From NCBI RefSeq assembly GCF_000741135.1, contig NZ_JGYU01000002.1, forward strand, positions 398,986-462,985: a stretch of 64,000 nt of DNA, given 5' to 3'. The notes beneath the pieces are model-generated. The model was not told the origin of the DNA, searched no databases, and saw only the letters and a program-made list of their open reading frames with translations. Each line of letters opens with the position of its first letter. Within the stretch, counting starts at the first letter, position 1. The stretch comes from Bifidobacterium choerinum (GTDB lineage Bacteria > Actinomycetota > Actinomycetes > Actinomycetales > Bifidobacteriaceae). Below, piece after piece: positions 8,092 through 20,249 of this stretch. The translations under genes were made by a program, and so were the position numbers.

Positions 8092-9315
8092 ATGGCGGAC
8101 GAACAAACCAGCCAGTCGGAATACAACCGTTCACGCGTCATGCGCTTCCTGTACGGCAACGGCGTCTCCTCGCGCGCGCAGATCGCGAAGGCGCTCGGGC
8201 TGACGCCGGCCGCGATCACGAAGATCACGGCGAAGCTCATCGAGGAGGGCCTCATCGCCGAGACCGGCGAGATCGAAGGCGCGCGCAACCGCCGTTCAAT
8301 CGGACTGCGGATCGACCCGGAACGCTTCCACGTCATCGGCGTCAAGTTCGCGCGCAGCCTCATCCAGGTCGGCCTGTTCGACCTTGCCGGCGATGCGCAG
8401 CAGATCTGGGTGGACATAACGACCGACCATCCGTCGATCGACGATGCGATCGCCTCGCTCAAAGCGCGCATCGACCGAATCATGGCGCGTTTCGGCACCG
8501 TCGTCGCGATCGGCATGGCCGTGCCCGGACCTTACCTGCGCGACGACGGGCATACGGCCGTCGTCTCGTCGATGCAGCAGTGGCGCGACGTCGACTTCCC
8601 CGCCGAGTTCGCCGATGCCTTCGACGTGCCGGTGTTCATCGAGCAGGACGCGCGCGCAGGCGCGCTCGCACAGCAGCTGTTCGGCGACGACGGCGCGCAG
8701 GACGACCTCGCCTACTATCTGATCGGCGAGGGCGTCGGCCTCGGCGTCATCGAACGCGGACACACGATCGACGGCACGCGCGGCACCGCCACCGAGATCG
8801 GCCACGTGAGCATCGACGTCAACGGCAGGCGCTGCGACTGCGGCAACCACGGCTGCCTCGAGCGCTACTGCTCGGCCGTCGCGATACACGAGGCGCTCGA
8901 CGCGACGCTCGACGAGGACGGCGGCATCGTCGCGGACTCCGACCGGATGACGCACATCGAGGCGTGCGAGGCGCTGTTCGCGCTCGCAGCGCACGGCGAC
9001 GCGCGCGCACTCGAACTCGTGCGCCATGTCGGCACCTACGTCGGCTACGGGCTCGTCACGATCATCAACGCCTTCAATCCGCGGCGCATCATCATCGGCG
9101 ACATCGTCGCGCACGCCGGCGTACCGCTGCTCGACGCGGCGATGCATGTCGTCGAAAACCGTGTGCTCCCCGAACTTGCCGCGACGACGACGGTCACCCT
9201 GTCCGACCTGCCGACCGACGCCGCCGTCACCGGTGCGGCGGCCGTCGCGATCACCGCGTTCCTCGACCAGCCGTCGCGCTTCGCCGACGTCGCGCGGCGA
9301 AGACGCGGGGACTGA
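8092..9315 (+). CDS. ROK-family transcriptional regulator
   Basis: The 407-residue protein has an N-terminal winged helix-turn-helix (VMRFLYGNGVSSRAQIAKAL, about residues 15-60) followed by a sugar-kinase-like ROK domain. The ROK zinc motif is intact (GHVSIDVNGRRCDCGNHGC, about residue 237 onward), as is a second glycine-rich region (GIGMAVPGP-like). Such NagC/XylR-type repressors sense a sugar or sugar phosphate. The ATG at 8092 is preferred over the GTG at 8089 because GGGAGG lies too close to the GTG. The downstream fructokinase suggests that fructose or a fructose-yielding sugar is the signal, which is inference. Confidence 0.88.
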   Translation: MADEQTSQSEYNRSRVMRFLYGNGVSSRAQIAKALGLTPAAITKITAKLIEEGLIAETGEIEGARNRRSIGLRIDPERFHVIGVKFARSLIQVGLFDLAGDAQQIWVDITTDHPSIDDAIASLKARIDRIMARFGTVVAIGMAVPGPYLRDDGHTAVVSSMQQWRDVDFPAEFADAFDVPVFIEQDARAGALAQQLFGDDGAQDDLAYYLIGEGVGLGVIERGHTIDGTRGTATEIGHVSIDVNGRRCDCGNHGCLERYCSAVAIHEALDATLDEDGGIVADSDRMTHIEACEALFALAAHGDARALELVRHVGTYVGYGLVTIINAFNPRRIIIGDIVAHAGVPLLDAAMHVVENRVLPELAATTTVTLSDLPTDAAVTGAAAVAITAFLDQPSRFADVARRRRGD

Positions 9316-9340
9316 CGCGGACGCACCGATCGGCCGATTC

Positions 9341-9398
9341 AACCAACCGACCAACTCAACCAACCAACCAATCTCCAACCAAACCAACATCAACCAAC
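9341..9398 (+). repeat. CAACC-rich, almost G-free leader before the fructokinase gene
   Basis: The RNA-like strand is built of CAAC/CAACC repeats with a single G over 58 nt, in an otherwise very GC-rich genome. It is immediately followed by the AGAAGG ribosome site of the kinase gene. It is probably an unstructured leader that favours ribosome loading and could vary in copy number. Confidence 0.5.
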
Positions 9399-9417
9399 AG
9401 CAGAAAGAAGGGTCATC

Positions 9418-10317
9418 ATGGCCAAGCCAATCGTCGTCTCCCTCGGTGAGCTCCTGTGGGACATGTTCCCCACCGGCAAGCGCGCGGGCGGCGCGCCGGT
9501 CAACTTCGCCTACCATGCGATGATGAACGGCGCCGAAGCGTACTCGATCAGCGCGGTCGGCGAGGACGACCTCGGCGACGAGCTCGCGATCGCCGCCGAG
9601 AAGTCCGGCATCCACGCCGTCCTGCAGCGCAACGCCTGGCCGACCGGCACCGTCGAGGTCGCGCTCAAGAACGGCATCCCCGAGTACACGATCGTCGAGA
9701 ACGTCGCCTGGGACCACATCTCCTATACGCGTCAGCTCATCGACATCGTCGAGCAGGCCGATGCCGTGTGCTTCGGCACACTCGCGCTGCGCTCCCCCGA
9801 ATCGCATGACACGATCATCGAGCTGCTCAAGCACACGAAGGAAGGCGCGCTCAAGTTCTTCGACATCAACCTGCGCGGCGACATGTATTCGAAGGAGCTC
9901 ATCGAGGAGATGCTCGGCTACGCGAACGTCTTCAAGATCAACGACGAGGAACTGCTGCTGCTGCGCGGCATGTTCGGCATCGAGAACACCTCCGACGAGG
10001 AGGCCTGCAAGTGGTTCATCGACCAGTACGACCTGCGCTACCTGATCCTGACCGGCGGCGCGACGTTCTCGACGATCATGTCTAACGACGGCGAGATCTC
10101 GACGCTGAACACGCCGCGCGTGACCGTCGTCGACACGGTCGGCGCCGGCGACTCGTTCTCCGGCACCTTCACCGGCCGCATCCTCTCGGGCGAGTCACTC
10201 GGTCTGGCGCACCGCGCCGCCGTCAACACGGCCGCGTTCGTGTGCACGCAGGAAGGCGCATGGCCGACCTACCCGGCGACGATGCCCGACTACCTCAGGG
10301 ACATCCTCGGCCAGTGA
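9418..10317 (+). CDS. PfkB-family carbohydrate kinase, probable fructokinase
   Basis: The 299-residue ribokinase-like enzyme transfers phosphate from ATP to a sugar, most likely fructose to fructose 6-phosphate for the bifid shunt. It opens [20 protein letters not shown], the typical fructokinase N-terminus with the GG substrate-binding motif. The C-terminal PfkB signature [12 protein letters not shown] (about residue 238-249) supplies the catalytic Asp and anion hole. AGAAGG lies 8 nt before the ATG. It is co-oriented with the ROK regulator 102 bp upstream and followed by a strong hairpin at 10357-10397, so regulator and kinase probably form one unit. Confidence 0.88.
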   Translation: MAKPIVVSLGELLWDMFPTGKRAGGAPVNFAYHAMMNGAEAYSISAVGEDDLGDELAIAAEKSGIHAVLQRNAWPTGTVEVALKNGIPEYTIVENVAWDHISYTRQLIDIVEQADAVCFGTLALRSPESHDTIIELLKHTKEGALKFFDINLRGDMYSKELIEEMLGYANVFKINDEELLLLRGMFGIENTSDEEACKWFIDQYDLRYLILTGGATFSTIMSNDGEISTLNTPRVTVVDTVGAGDSFSGTFTGRILSGESLGLAHRAAVNTAAFVCTQEGAWPTYPATMPDYLRDILGQ

Positions 10318-10356
10318 ACCGTCCGCGTGCATCGCGTGCGACGTACTCTCATCCGC

Positions 10357-10397
10357 ACGATGGCGTCCGCGGCACCTCCGGCCGCGGACGCCATCGT
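10357..10397. terminator. 16-bp perfect stem-loop after the fructokinase gene
   Basis: The arms are perfectly complementary over 16 bp (ACGATGGCGTCCGCGG and its complement) with a 9-nt loop. It lies 40 bp after the kinase stop and ends 30 bp before dtd. There is no T-run. Confidence 0.65.
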
Positions 10398-10426
10398 CGT
10401 TCCGCAACGCGCGCTACAGTGCAGGC

Positions 10427-10906
10427 ATGCGCGTTGTACTGCAGAGAACGAGTCGGGCGGCCGTGACCGTGACCGACGAGACGACCGGCGAACTCGACCC
10501 GACCTTCCCCGAACAGCAGATCGGCGTCGGCTACATGCTGCTCGTCGGCGTCGGCGATGCGGACGGCGAACGGCAGGTCGCATGGCTCGCCCATAAGATC
10601 GCGAGCCTGCGCGTCTTCGAGGACGAGGACGGCAAAATGAACCGTTCGATCCACGACGTCGGCGGCGCGATCCTGTCGATCTCGCAGTTCACGCTCTACG
10701 GCAACGTGCGCAAGGGCAACCGTCCGAGCTTCGTCACCGCCGGCGCGCCCGAACACGCCGAGCGCGTCTGGCTCGCGTTCAACGACGCGCTGCGCGCGCA
10801 GGGACTCGACGTGAAGACCGGCCGCTTCGGCGCGCATATGAACGTCTCACTGACGAACGACGGCCCCGTCACGATCCTCTTCGACACCGAGGAACTCGGC
10901 ATCTGA
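10427..10906 (+). CDS. dtd: D-aminoacyl-tRNA deacylase
   Basis: The 159-residue protein hydrolyses the ester bond between D-amino acids (and glycine mischarged on tRNA-Ala) and tRNA, preventing their incorporation. Both hallmark motifs are visible: SQFTLYG (active site, about residue 85) and the NXGPXT loop as NDGPVT near residue 145, whose cis Gly-Pro excludes L-amino acids. Length and order are normal. It starts [15 protein letters not shown] like most family members. It stands alone between two hairpins. Confidence 0.95.
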   Translation: MRVVLQRTSRAAVTVTDETTGELDPTFPEQQIGVGYMLLVGVGDADGERQVAWLAHKIASLRVFEDEDGKMNRSIHDVGGAILSISQFTLYGNVRKGNRPSFVTAGAPEHAERVWLAFNDALRAQGLDVKTGRFGAHMNVSLTNDGPVTILFDTEELGI

Positions 10907-10909
10907 TGC

Positions 10910-10947
10910 AATTCGGGCGGCGACCGTCGCCGGTTGCCGCCCGAATT
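10910..10947. terminator. 12-bp stem-loop directly after dtd
   Basis: Arms AATTCGGGCGGC and GCCGCCCGAATT enclose a 14-nt loop, starting 4 bp after the dtd stop. It is a terminator-like hairpin in a convergent gene pair. Confidence 0.65.
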
Positions 10948-10957
10948 CCCGTACTTC

Positions 10958-10979
10958 TTCCCGCGGTCGCCCGCGGGAA
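10958..10979. terminator. second hairpin downstream of dtd
   Basis: The 9-bp perfect stem TTCCCGCGG / CCGCGGGAA has a 4-nt loop, 10 bp beyond the first hairpin. Together they probably stop transcription from dtd. Confidence 0.5.
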
Positions 10980-11018
10980 CGCGGATGCCCGCCATTGTAC
11001 ACCGTCGCAGCCCCGTAT

Positions 11019-11225
11019 GCGTCCCAGACAGCGCACGCATGCGCAATCCAGAACGCTGCCTCGCACTTCAGCGTCCCACGCAGCGTACACATGCGCAGAC
11101 CGTGACACGTTCCGGCACCTCAGCGTCCCACATTGCGTACGCATACGCTGTGCGGCACGCAATCACGCACTTCAGCGTCCCACACAGCGTACACATGCGC
11201 AGACCGTGACGCACACAGCGCGACG
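11019..11225. repeat. array 1 of a 52-bp tandem repeat (4 units)
   Basis: Units begin at 11019, 11071, 11123 and 11174 (periods 52, 52, 51). Each opens with GCGTCCCA and contains a dyad-like core close to GCGTACGCATACGC (in two units GCGTACACATGCGC). The whole unit is similar, with no unique spacer, so it is not a CRISPR. The array ends 14 bp beyond the stop of the minus-strand gene at 11240. A second array of the same family sits at 32902-33160 next to the ftsQ stop. Confidence 0.8.
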
Positions 11226-11239
11226 CATGACGCGGCGAA

Positions 11240-11917
11240 TCACATCAGGGCGTTCATCATATGCTGCAGCATGCCGGTGCTCAGCATCATGAACGACATA
11301 AGGAACGACAGCACGCTGATGATGATGCCGGCGATCGCGAATCCGCGGCCGCGCTTGCCGGTGCGCTGCACGTTCACGAGTCCGACGATCGAGAAGATGA
11401 GGCCGAACAGCGGAATGATCAGCGACATCACGAATCCGGCGATGCACATGCCGTCGTAGCCGTTGCCCTCCGGCGTCCCGGTGCGCTGCTCGTACTCCTG
11501 GTAGCGCTGGCGGTTCGTGCCGTACGGATTCAGCTGCCCGTAGTAACCGCCGGGCTGCTGCTGGCCGTAGGGCGCGCCCTGTTGCTGCCCGTAAGGGTTG
11601 TCGCCCGACGGGTACCGCATGCCGGGATACGGCGCCGACGGGTACGCTCCCGGCTGTCCAGGCTGGCCGAATTGTCCGGGCTGCGCCGACATGTCCGGCT
11701 GCGGTTCGTCCGGTTTGCCGAAGGGATAGCGTTCGTCGTCGCTCATCCCCGGATCGGCGTAGGCGCCGTATTCCGGCTGTCCCTGCGCGCTCGTCATGCC
11801 GGCTGCATCGCCCGCATCCGCGTTGTTCGTCTGCTGTCCGTTCGCCGCATCGCCGTAGGGGAGCTGGGCGTCGCCGCCCGCCACGTCCATCGGCGTGGGT
11901 TCGTTCTCGTTTGCCAT
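11240..11917 (-). CDS. DUF4190-like membrane protein with Pro/Gln/Gly/Tyr-rich N-terminus
   Basis: The 225-residue protein has an N-terminal 145 residues that are low-complexity and rich in Gly, Pro, Gln and Tyr (repeated PYGQQQ, GQPGQ motifs). Two transmembrane segments follow: CIAGFVMSLIIPLFGLIFSI and AIAGIIISVLSFLMSFMML, joined by VGLVNVQRTGKRGRG, the DUF4190 pattern. The ATG at 11917 follows GGATGGGGGA. In actinobacteria such proteins are membrane-anchored, with the disordered region in the cytosol; the role is unknown. The stop is adjacent to the 52-bp repeat array. Confidence 0.75.
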   Translation of the reverse strand: MANENEPTPMDVAGGDAQLPYGDAANGQQTNNADAGDAAGMTSAQGQPEYGAYADPGMSDDERYPFGKPDEPQPDMSAQPGQFGQPGQPGAYPSAPYPGMRYPSGDNPYGQQQGAPYGQQQPGGYYGQLNPYGTNRQRYQEYEQRTGTPEGNGYDGMCIAGFVMSLIIPLFGLIFSIVGLVNVQRTGKRGRGFAIAGIIISVLSFLMSFMMLSTGMLQHMMNALM

Positions 11918-12085
11918 ATCCCCCATCCTAGAGGACCGCCGCGAATCCGATGACATGCCGTACGAATCCCGTGCACGACCCGCACAATCCGTCGATTCCG
12001 CGCAATCCGCCGTTCCGCACGATTCACTCATAGCCCGCGCCTCCGTCGAGCGCGGCGGTCCGCGGCGGGCAGCCCTCTCCGACGT

Positions 12086-13264
12086 TTACCAGCCAATCGC
12101 CCGCAGCGCGGCGACGGCGTGCGCGATCGGGATGCGCTCCTGCTCGATGCGCGGCACCTGCGACTCCCCCGCTGCACACAATGTGCGATACAGCGCGTAT
12201 TCGTCGTCATCGAGCCGCATCGCCGTGCGCGCAAGCGGCTCATGCGCGCCGATCATGTGGCTGCGCGCGTCGAGCCTCGTGCCAAAGCGCATGAAGCGCA
12301 TATAGGTTGCCCGATCCATCAGGATGCTCGTGCAGTCGATACCCGATGCGCGCACGGCCGAGAGGATCTCGAAGCCGGCCGCGTCGACATCGCCCCAGTA
12401 GACGACGTCGCAGTCGGCGAGGAACGGCAGCAGCCGCGCGACGCGCGTCGCCGCGAAGCCGGAGCCGAACACGCACACCGCGCCGACGAAGGCCGGCATC
12501 GCCTGATAGGTGTCCTTGTTCTCGACGATGATCGCGCGTCGCACCGGCCGTTCCGGCTCGTGCTGCGGCGTCACGGCGATGCGGTCGGGGTCGCCGGCCG
12601 CCGCCGGGTCGAGATGGCGATAGCGCAGCTCCTCGGGACGTTCGCGCAGCGGCAGCGCGTCGACGCCGAGCACCGTGCAGATCGCCGACCGCCGCTGCGA
12701 GCGCGCGCCGCCGAGCCATTTCGCCGAGAATCCCTCAAGCGGCACCTCGCGCGCCGTCATCGCCGCGATGTCGCCGCGATGCGCGCCGAACCATGCGGCC
12801 GCCGCCGTGAACAACGCGAAATCGACGTCCGTCTCGTCACGCAGCCGACGCACCGCCGGCATCGCGACCTCCGGCGTCACGCCGCACGTCTCCTCGAGCT
12901 GCGCCGCGCGTGCGAGCGTCCGTTCGCGTTCGCGACGCAGCCGATGACCGGCGATCGCGAGTGCGACGCGCTCGTCCGGCACGGTGACATGGTCGACGAG
13001 CATGACGCGCGCGCCGACCCGGCGCGCCGTGCACGTCACACCGCAGCCGTGGCGCGCCGCGAAGTCCTTGAGCGCGTTGTTCGCGTCGTGCACGGCGTTG
13101 ACGTCGGCGAGGAGCTCCGATTCCTTCGGCCAATGCACCGCCTTCGTGCGCGGCCACGGGTCGTCGGCGGCGAACATCTCGCGTTCGACGATCCCCGCGA
13201 CCCATGCGCGCAGCTCGTCGGGCGTCGCCGTGCCCCGCGGATGCGCGACGCGCGCGGCGCCCAC
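12086..13264 (-). CDS. jetD: Wadjet protein JetD (TOPRIM nuclease subunit)
   Basis: The 392-residue protein matches the DUF3322/DUF2220 pair that makes up JetD. The N-terminal part (about 1-200) contains PKESELLADVNAVHDANNALKDF. The C-terminal TOPRIM-like part shows the invariant Glu in AIIVENKDTY (about 246) and the DxD motif in VVYWGDVDAAGFEIL (about 287-300). In characterised Wadjet systems JetD cleaves plasmid DNA after loop extrusion by JetABC. The GTG start at 13264 shares one base with the jetC TAG stop. It is the last gene of the operon. Key residues are present, so it is probably active. Confidence 0.88.
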   Translation of the reverse strand: MGAARVAHPRGTATPDELRAWVAGIVEREMFAADDPWPRTKAVHWPKESELLADVNAVHDANNALKDFAARHGCGVTCTARRVGARVMLVDHVTVPDERVALAIAGHRLRRERERTLARAAQLEETCGVTPEVAMPAVRRLRDETDVDFALFTAAAAWFGAHRGDIAAMTAREVPLEGFSAKWLGGARSQRRSAICTVLGVDALPLRERPEELRYRHLDPAAAGDPDRIAVTPQHEPERPVRRAIIVENKDTYQAMPAFVGAVCVFGSGFAATRVARLLPFLADCDVVYWGDVDAAGFEILSAVRASGIDCTSILMDRATYMRFMRFGTRLDARSHMIGAHEPLARTAMRLDDDEYALYRTLCAAGESQVPRIEQERIPIAHAVAALRAIGW

Positions 13265-16200
13265 TACGCGTCGTCCCCGTCGTGTGCGGCGGCAGCGTCG
13301 GCATCGTCGACTTCGGCGGCAGCAACGTCGTGCGCGACCGTCTCGCCATCGCCGCCGCTGCCGTCGTCACTGTCGCCATCGCCGCCGTTGCCGTCGCCGT
13401 CGATGCGCGCGATCTCGAGCACGGTGCGGCCACTGTCCGGGTCCTTCCGCGCGACGACGACCTTCGACGCCGATCCCATGATCTCGTTCGTCTTCGATTC
13501 GGGCGCCGAGACGATGACCTGGAATCCGAGGCCGGGCAGCACGCTCAGCGCGCGGCGTGTGTACTGGCCGTCGGCCTTGATGAGCGCCTCGTCGAGGAAG
13601 ACGGTCGCGTAGGACGGCTTCGTCGCGTTGTCGTTGGCGAGCAGATACATCAGCGCCGCGCCGTAGGCGAAGGACGTGAGCTCCTGCAGATAGCCGCCGG
13701 AGCCGCCGCCGGTCGAGTTGATGTGCTCGATCTGGCCGTCGGGGTGCGCGACCGATCCGAAGAAGCGCGAACGGCGGCGCGGGTCGAGGTTCGTGTTGCC
13801 GCGTCCGACGCCGGCGTAGTCGTCGAAGCTGCCCTTGAGCTGCGCGATGAACGACGCGCATCCGGTGAACAGCCGCTTGCAGCGTTCGACGTCGCGGCTG
13901 CCGCTTTCGCGGAACGCGCTCATCTGCTCGACCTGCCTGCCAAGTGCGGCGATGAACGCGGCGTCCGGGTTGCGCACCTGCACGACGATCGACAGCCTGC
14001 CGCGCCGCGCGCCGAAGGGATAGCGTTCGAGCAGCCGGTTGATCTTGTTGGTCTGCTCGCGGATGCGCTGCGTGTCGACCTTGAGCATCTGCTGCAGCTC
14101 GGCGAGGTCCTGATAGATCTTGTTGAGCGAGTTGAAGTATTCGACGTGCACCGCCTCGTCGCTGATCATGTTCGGCTTGAGCTCGTCGAGGTCGTGCATG
14201 AAGTACTGCGCGTTCTCGACGTCGGCGTCGATGCGCGTATCGCCGGCCGCGTACTGGTCGAGGTAGGCGCGCATGCTCGCCTCGCACGAGCGGCGGCGGG
14301 CGTCGCGCTGCCCGGCTAGTTCGCCGAGCCTGGCGCGCACGCCGTCGGCGACCGACGTCTTGAGTTCCATGAATCGCCGCGCCGACGTCGCGTTCGCGCG
14401 TGCATGGCCGCCGTGCGAGCCGTTCGCCTGGTCGTCGAGGGCGAGCAGACGGCGCACGCGTTCGCCCGCCTCCTTCGTGCCATCGCCGAAATAGGCGAGG
14501 TAGCAGCGTTCGAGCAGCGTCGCGCACGCCTCGTCGACGGCCGGGGCGTCGCTCCCCCGCTGCCTGCGGTCGGCGATCCACTGGCGTGACGTGGCGAGCG
14601 CCGCCTGCGCGCATCGCCGGTCGTCCTCGGCGCCGTATGCGGCGGCGCGCGCCGCCGCGAGCTCCTTGTTGGCGGCGCCGAGCGCTGCGCTGATCTGCGC
14701 GATCTGAGGGTCGCTCTTCAGTTCGTCGATCCTCGCGAGCAGCTCCTCAATCCGCAGCTGCACGCCGTTCGCGTCGACGTCCTGCCAGTCGTAGTCGCGC
14801 AGTCGTTCGGCGAGCGCGTGGGCGGCGTCGAGTCCGCGCGCCTCGGCGTCGAGTTCCCCGACGCGGGCATCCGCGTGCGCGAGCGCGTCGCCGGCCTGCA
14901 CGATCTCATGGCGCAGTTCGGCGAGGTAGCGTTCGGTGACGAATCCGATGACCGCCGCCATGCCCTTCGTGCCGTGGCTGCCACGCCGGCCGTCCTTGAT
15001 CTGGCCGTCGCGCTGCACCTGGCGTCCGTCCTCGTCGAGGTCGTCGATAGCCTCGACGCAGCGCGCGTCGGTGCGCGGGTCGGCGACGCGCCGGCGCACC
15101 CATGCGGCGAACGGCGACTCGTCGTTGAACGTGAGTCTGCCGGAGAGCCAGCCTTCGCGCGGCGCGGCGTCCGCGTCGTCGTCGACGTCGACGAACTGCC
15201 AGTTGCGCCGCGGCATCGCCTCGCGCGGGATCGTCGAGACCTTCGCCGCGAAGCCGTCCTCGTGGCGGCGGTCGACGAGCAGGATCGGCGCGATCGACGC
15301 GTAGACGACGTTCATCGCGGCACGCCAGTCCTCGGCGTCGTCGGCGACGTCCATCAGCTCGGCCACGTACGGCAGTTCGGACACCTTGAGTCCGGTGGCG
15401 CGCGCGATCATCGCACGCGTCTCGTCCATCTCCTTCGTGATGCGCGTGCGCGAGCGTTCCTTGCGCGTGTAGTCCCTGTTGAGCTCGTCGAGCCGTCCCT
15501 GCGCCTGCTTGTGCGCGTCGAAGGCCTCGTACTGCCGCCGTTTGAGCGTCTCGCGGCACGTCTCGTATTCGCGGTCGCGCGCCATGTAGTCGTCGGCGAG
15601 CCGCCGCCATTCGTCGCCCGTCGCGGGCAGCTTCTCGCCGGCCTTCGTGAAGTACGGCGCGAGCCTCTCGGCGCGTTCGACGACGCGTCCCATGTCCTGC
15701 TTCGCCTGCGCGAGGTCGTGTTCGAGCCCTTCGATCTCGTCGCCGCCGGAACCGTTGAGCTGACGGGTGAGCGAGGCGACCTCGTCCTCGAGCCGCGCGA
15801 CGCGTGCCTGCGTCGTGTCGACGGCTTCGGCGCTGCGTTCGGCGAGGGCCTCGTGCGCCGGCAACACGTCGACGACGTCCTGCGTCAGGCGCATGTCGAG
15901 CCACTGCGCGCGCAGATCGGCGGCCTCGTCGCGTTCCGGGTCGATCGCGCGCAATGCGCGCACGCCGGAGTCGGCGGCCTCGTACTGGTCGTATTCGTCG
16001 ACGATCGCCTCGAGCTGGCGCACGCGCGTGCGATTGCGTTCCATGCTCGAGAAGTTCTGCGCGTACTGCTCGTAGTCGTCGACGGCGTCGCGGCCGGAGC
16101 GGATCGCGCGCGGCTCGTCGAGCACGCCCTTGCGGAAGATGTCGTCGAGCTGCGACGGCGCGTCCGACGCCTGCATGCGGTGCAGCAACCTGCACGCGGC

Positions 16201-16839
16201 CTCGGTCAGCCCGAAGCGTTTCCAGACGTCCTCGTGGAACTGCCGGGCGGAATTGTAGGCGACGATGCCCGGATAGAGCTGCCTGAGCATCGGGATCGTG
16301 AACTTCTCATCGCGCCGCGCATCGAGCAGTCCCGGGTCGATCGGCGCCTCGCGCACGGCGTACAGCTTCGTCATCGACTCCGACGCGCCATCCGCCGGCA
16401 GCCACATGAACTTCGCGATCCACAGCGAGCCGCTGTTCGCCGTGTCCTCGTATTCGTCGACGATCGCGCCCCAGACGGCATAGGGGTCGCCGTTCGCGTC
16501 GTGTCCGCGCAGATACAGCGGCTCGTCATGGCCGTTGTTGTTGCGGATGCCGCGCAGGCCGAGCAGGTACGAATAGTCGGAACGGTCGGAGCGGCCGGCG
16601 TTCGACGCCTTGTTGAACGCCGCGTTCGCTGGGTACAGCAGCGAGACCTGCGCGTCGACGAGCGTCGACTTGCCCGATTCGCTCTGTCCGGTCAGCAGCG
16701 TCACCGTGCCGTCCTCGGCCATCGACGGCCGGAAGATGTGGCGGCCGTCGTACGACCCCCAGTTGACGAGCTGGCGTTCCTTGAGCATCCAATGCCTCGG
16801 CAGCAGCTCGATCGGCGAGTACAGGTCATCGGTCGTCAT
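13264..16839 (-). CDS. jetC: Wadjet protein JetC (SMC/MukB-like ATPase)
   Basis: The 1191-residue protein opens with an SMC head: Walker A TGQSESGKST at about residue 50. Long coiled-coil-like stretches (about 250-400 and 600-850) flank a central hinge-like region. The C-terminal head has ELTSFAYGAALMYLLAN followed by Walker B ATVFLDEALIKADG (about 1080). It is the motor that forms the condensin-like complex with JetA and JetB. The ATG at 16839 lies 3 nt after the jetB stop. A TTG at 16845 with better spacing to GGAGGAGG is an alternative start. The last 47 or so residues are an acidic Asp/Gly/Ala-rich tail. Confidence 0.9.
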   Translation of the reverse strand: MTTDDLYSPIELLPRHWMLKERQLVNWGSYDGRHIFRPSMAEDGTVTLLTGQSESGKSTLVDAQVSLLYPANAAFNKASNAGRSDRSDYSYLLGLRGIRNNNGHDEPLYLRGHDANGDPYAVWGAIVDEYEDTANSGSLWIAKFMWLPADGASESMTKLYAVREAPIDPGLLDARRDEKFTIPMLRQLYPGIVAYNSARQFHEDVWKRFGLTEAACRLLHRMQASDAPSQLDDIFRKGVLDEPRAIRSGRDAVDDYEQYAQNFSSMERNRTRVRQLEAIVDEYDQYEAADSGVRALRAIDPERDEAADLRAQWLDMRLTQDVVDVLPAHEALAERSAEAVDTTQARVARLEDEVASLTRQLNGSGGDEIEGLEHDLAQAKQDMGRVVERAERLAPYFTKAGEKLPATGDEWRRLADDYMARDREYETCRETLKRRQYEAFDAHKQAQGRLDELNRDYTRKERSRTRITKEMDETRAMIARATGLKVSELPYVAELMDVADDAEDWRAAMNVVYASIAPILLVDRRHEDGFAAKVSTIPREAMPRRNWQFVDVDDDADAAPREGWLSGRLTFNDESPFAAWVRRRVADPRTDARCVEAIDDLDEDGRQVQRDGQIKDGRRGSHGTKGMAAVIGFVTERYLAELRHEIVQAGDALAHADARVGELDAEARGLDAAHALAERLRDYDWQDVDANGVQLRIEELLARIDELKSDPQIAQISAALGAANKELAAARAAAYGAEDDRRCAQAALATSRQWIADRRQRGSDAPAVDEACATLLERCYLAYFGDGTKEAGERVRRLLALDDQANGSHGGHARANATSARRFMELKTSVADGVRARLGELAGQRDARRRSCEASMRAYLDQYAAGDTRIDADVENAQYFMHDLDELKPNMISDEAVHVEYFNSLNKIYQDLAELQQMLKVDTQRIREQTNKINRLLERYPFGARRGRLSIVVQVRNPDAAFIAALGRQVEQMSAFRESGSRDVERCKRLFTGCASFIAQLKGSFDDYAGVGRGNTNLDPRRRSRFFGSVAHPDGQIEHINSTGGGSGGYLQELTSFAYGAALMYLLANDNATKPSYATVFLDEALIKADGQYTRRALSVLPGLGFQVIVSAPESKTNEIMGSASKVVVARKDPDSGRTVLEIARIDGDGNGGDGDSDDGSGGDGETVAHDVAAAEVDDADAAAAHDGDDA

Positions 16840-16841
16840 GT

Positions 16842-19687
<2,846 letters not shown>

Positions 19688-19868
19688 CGGCCGCCTTTCT
19701 CGAGTCGTCCCGTCCGCCCGTTCACCTGCGGGCGTACCGCCTTCCATTGTAGCGAAACGGCGATGCGCGGTCCGTGGCGGCGTTGGAATACGGGAGAGGG
19801 GGGTGGGCCGTTGCGTGGCAGGCGAACATCGGTTGCGCGGCCGGATGCGGTTCCTAGACTGGGTGGGT

Positions 19869-20231
19869 ATGACTGAACTGACGATCAAGCGCGCATATGC
19901 GCCGGCAGATGAGAACGACGGCTTTCGGATCCTCGTGGACCGGCTGTGGCCGCGCGGCATGTCCAAGGAACGCGAGCATCTCGACCTGTGGATGAAGCAG
20001 ATCGCGCCGAGCGCCGAGCTGCGCAAGGCGTGGAACCACGATCCGAACCGGATTCTCGAGTTCGCGGAAAGCTACCGGCGCGAGCTCGACGAGAACCCGG
20101 CGGTCGAGGAGCTCGAGCAAATCATCCGCGACCATCCGAAGGTCACGCTCGTCTACGGCGCGCGCGACCCCGACGTCAACCACGCCCGCCTGCTGCGCGA
20201 CTACCTCGAGGAGCGCATGGCCGCAGAGTAG
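19869..20231 (+). CDS. DUF488 family protein
   Basis: This is a 120-residue protein with the family core FRILVDRLWPRGMSKERE near residue 20 and a conserved end (VTLVYGARDPDVNHARLL). DUF488 proteins are small, cytosolic and uncharacterised, and related to predicted nucleic-acid or thiol-linked domains. The start is the ATG at 19869; the ribosome site is only a loose GGTGGG. It is divergent from jetA across 181 bp, which must hold both promoters, and convergent with the HAD gene, whose stop is 18 bp away. Confidence 0.85.
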   Translation: MTELTIKRAYAPADENDGFRILVDRLWPRGMSKEREHLDLWMKQIAPSAELRKAWNHDPNRILEFAESYRRELDENPAVEELEQIIRDHPKVTLVYGARDPDVNHARLLRDYLEERMAAE

Positions 20232-20249
20232 GCGGTTGAGACGGGTTTC

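Noticed and set aside
11019..11225. Possible CRISPR array
   Set aside because: The whole 52-bp unit is similar and no repeat/spacer division or unique spacers exist; no cas genes are nearby.
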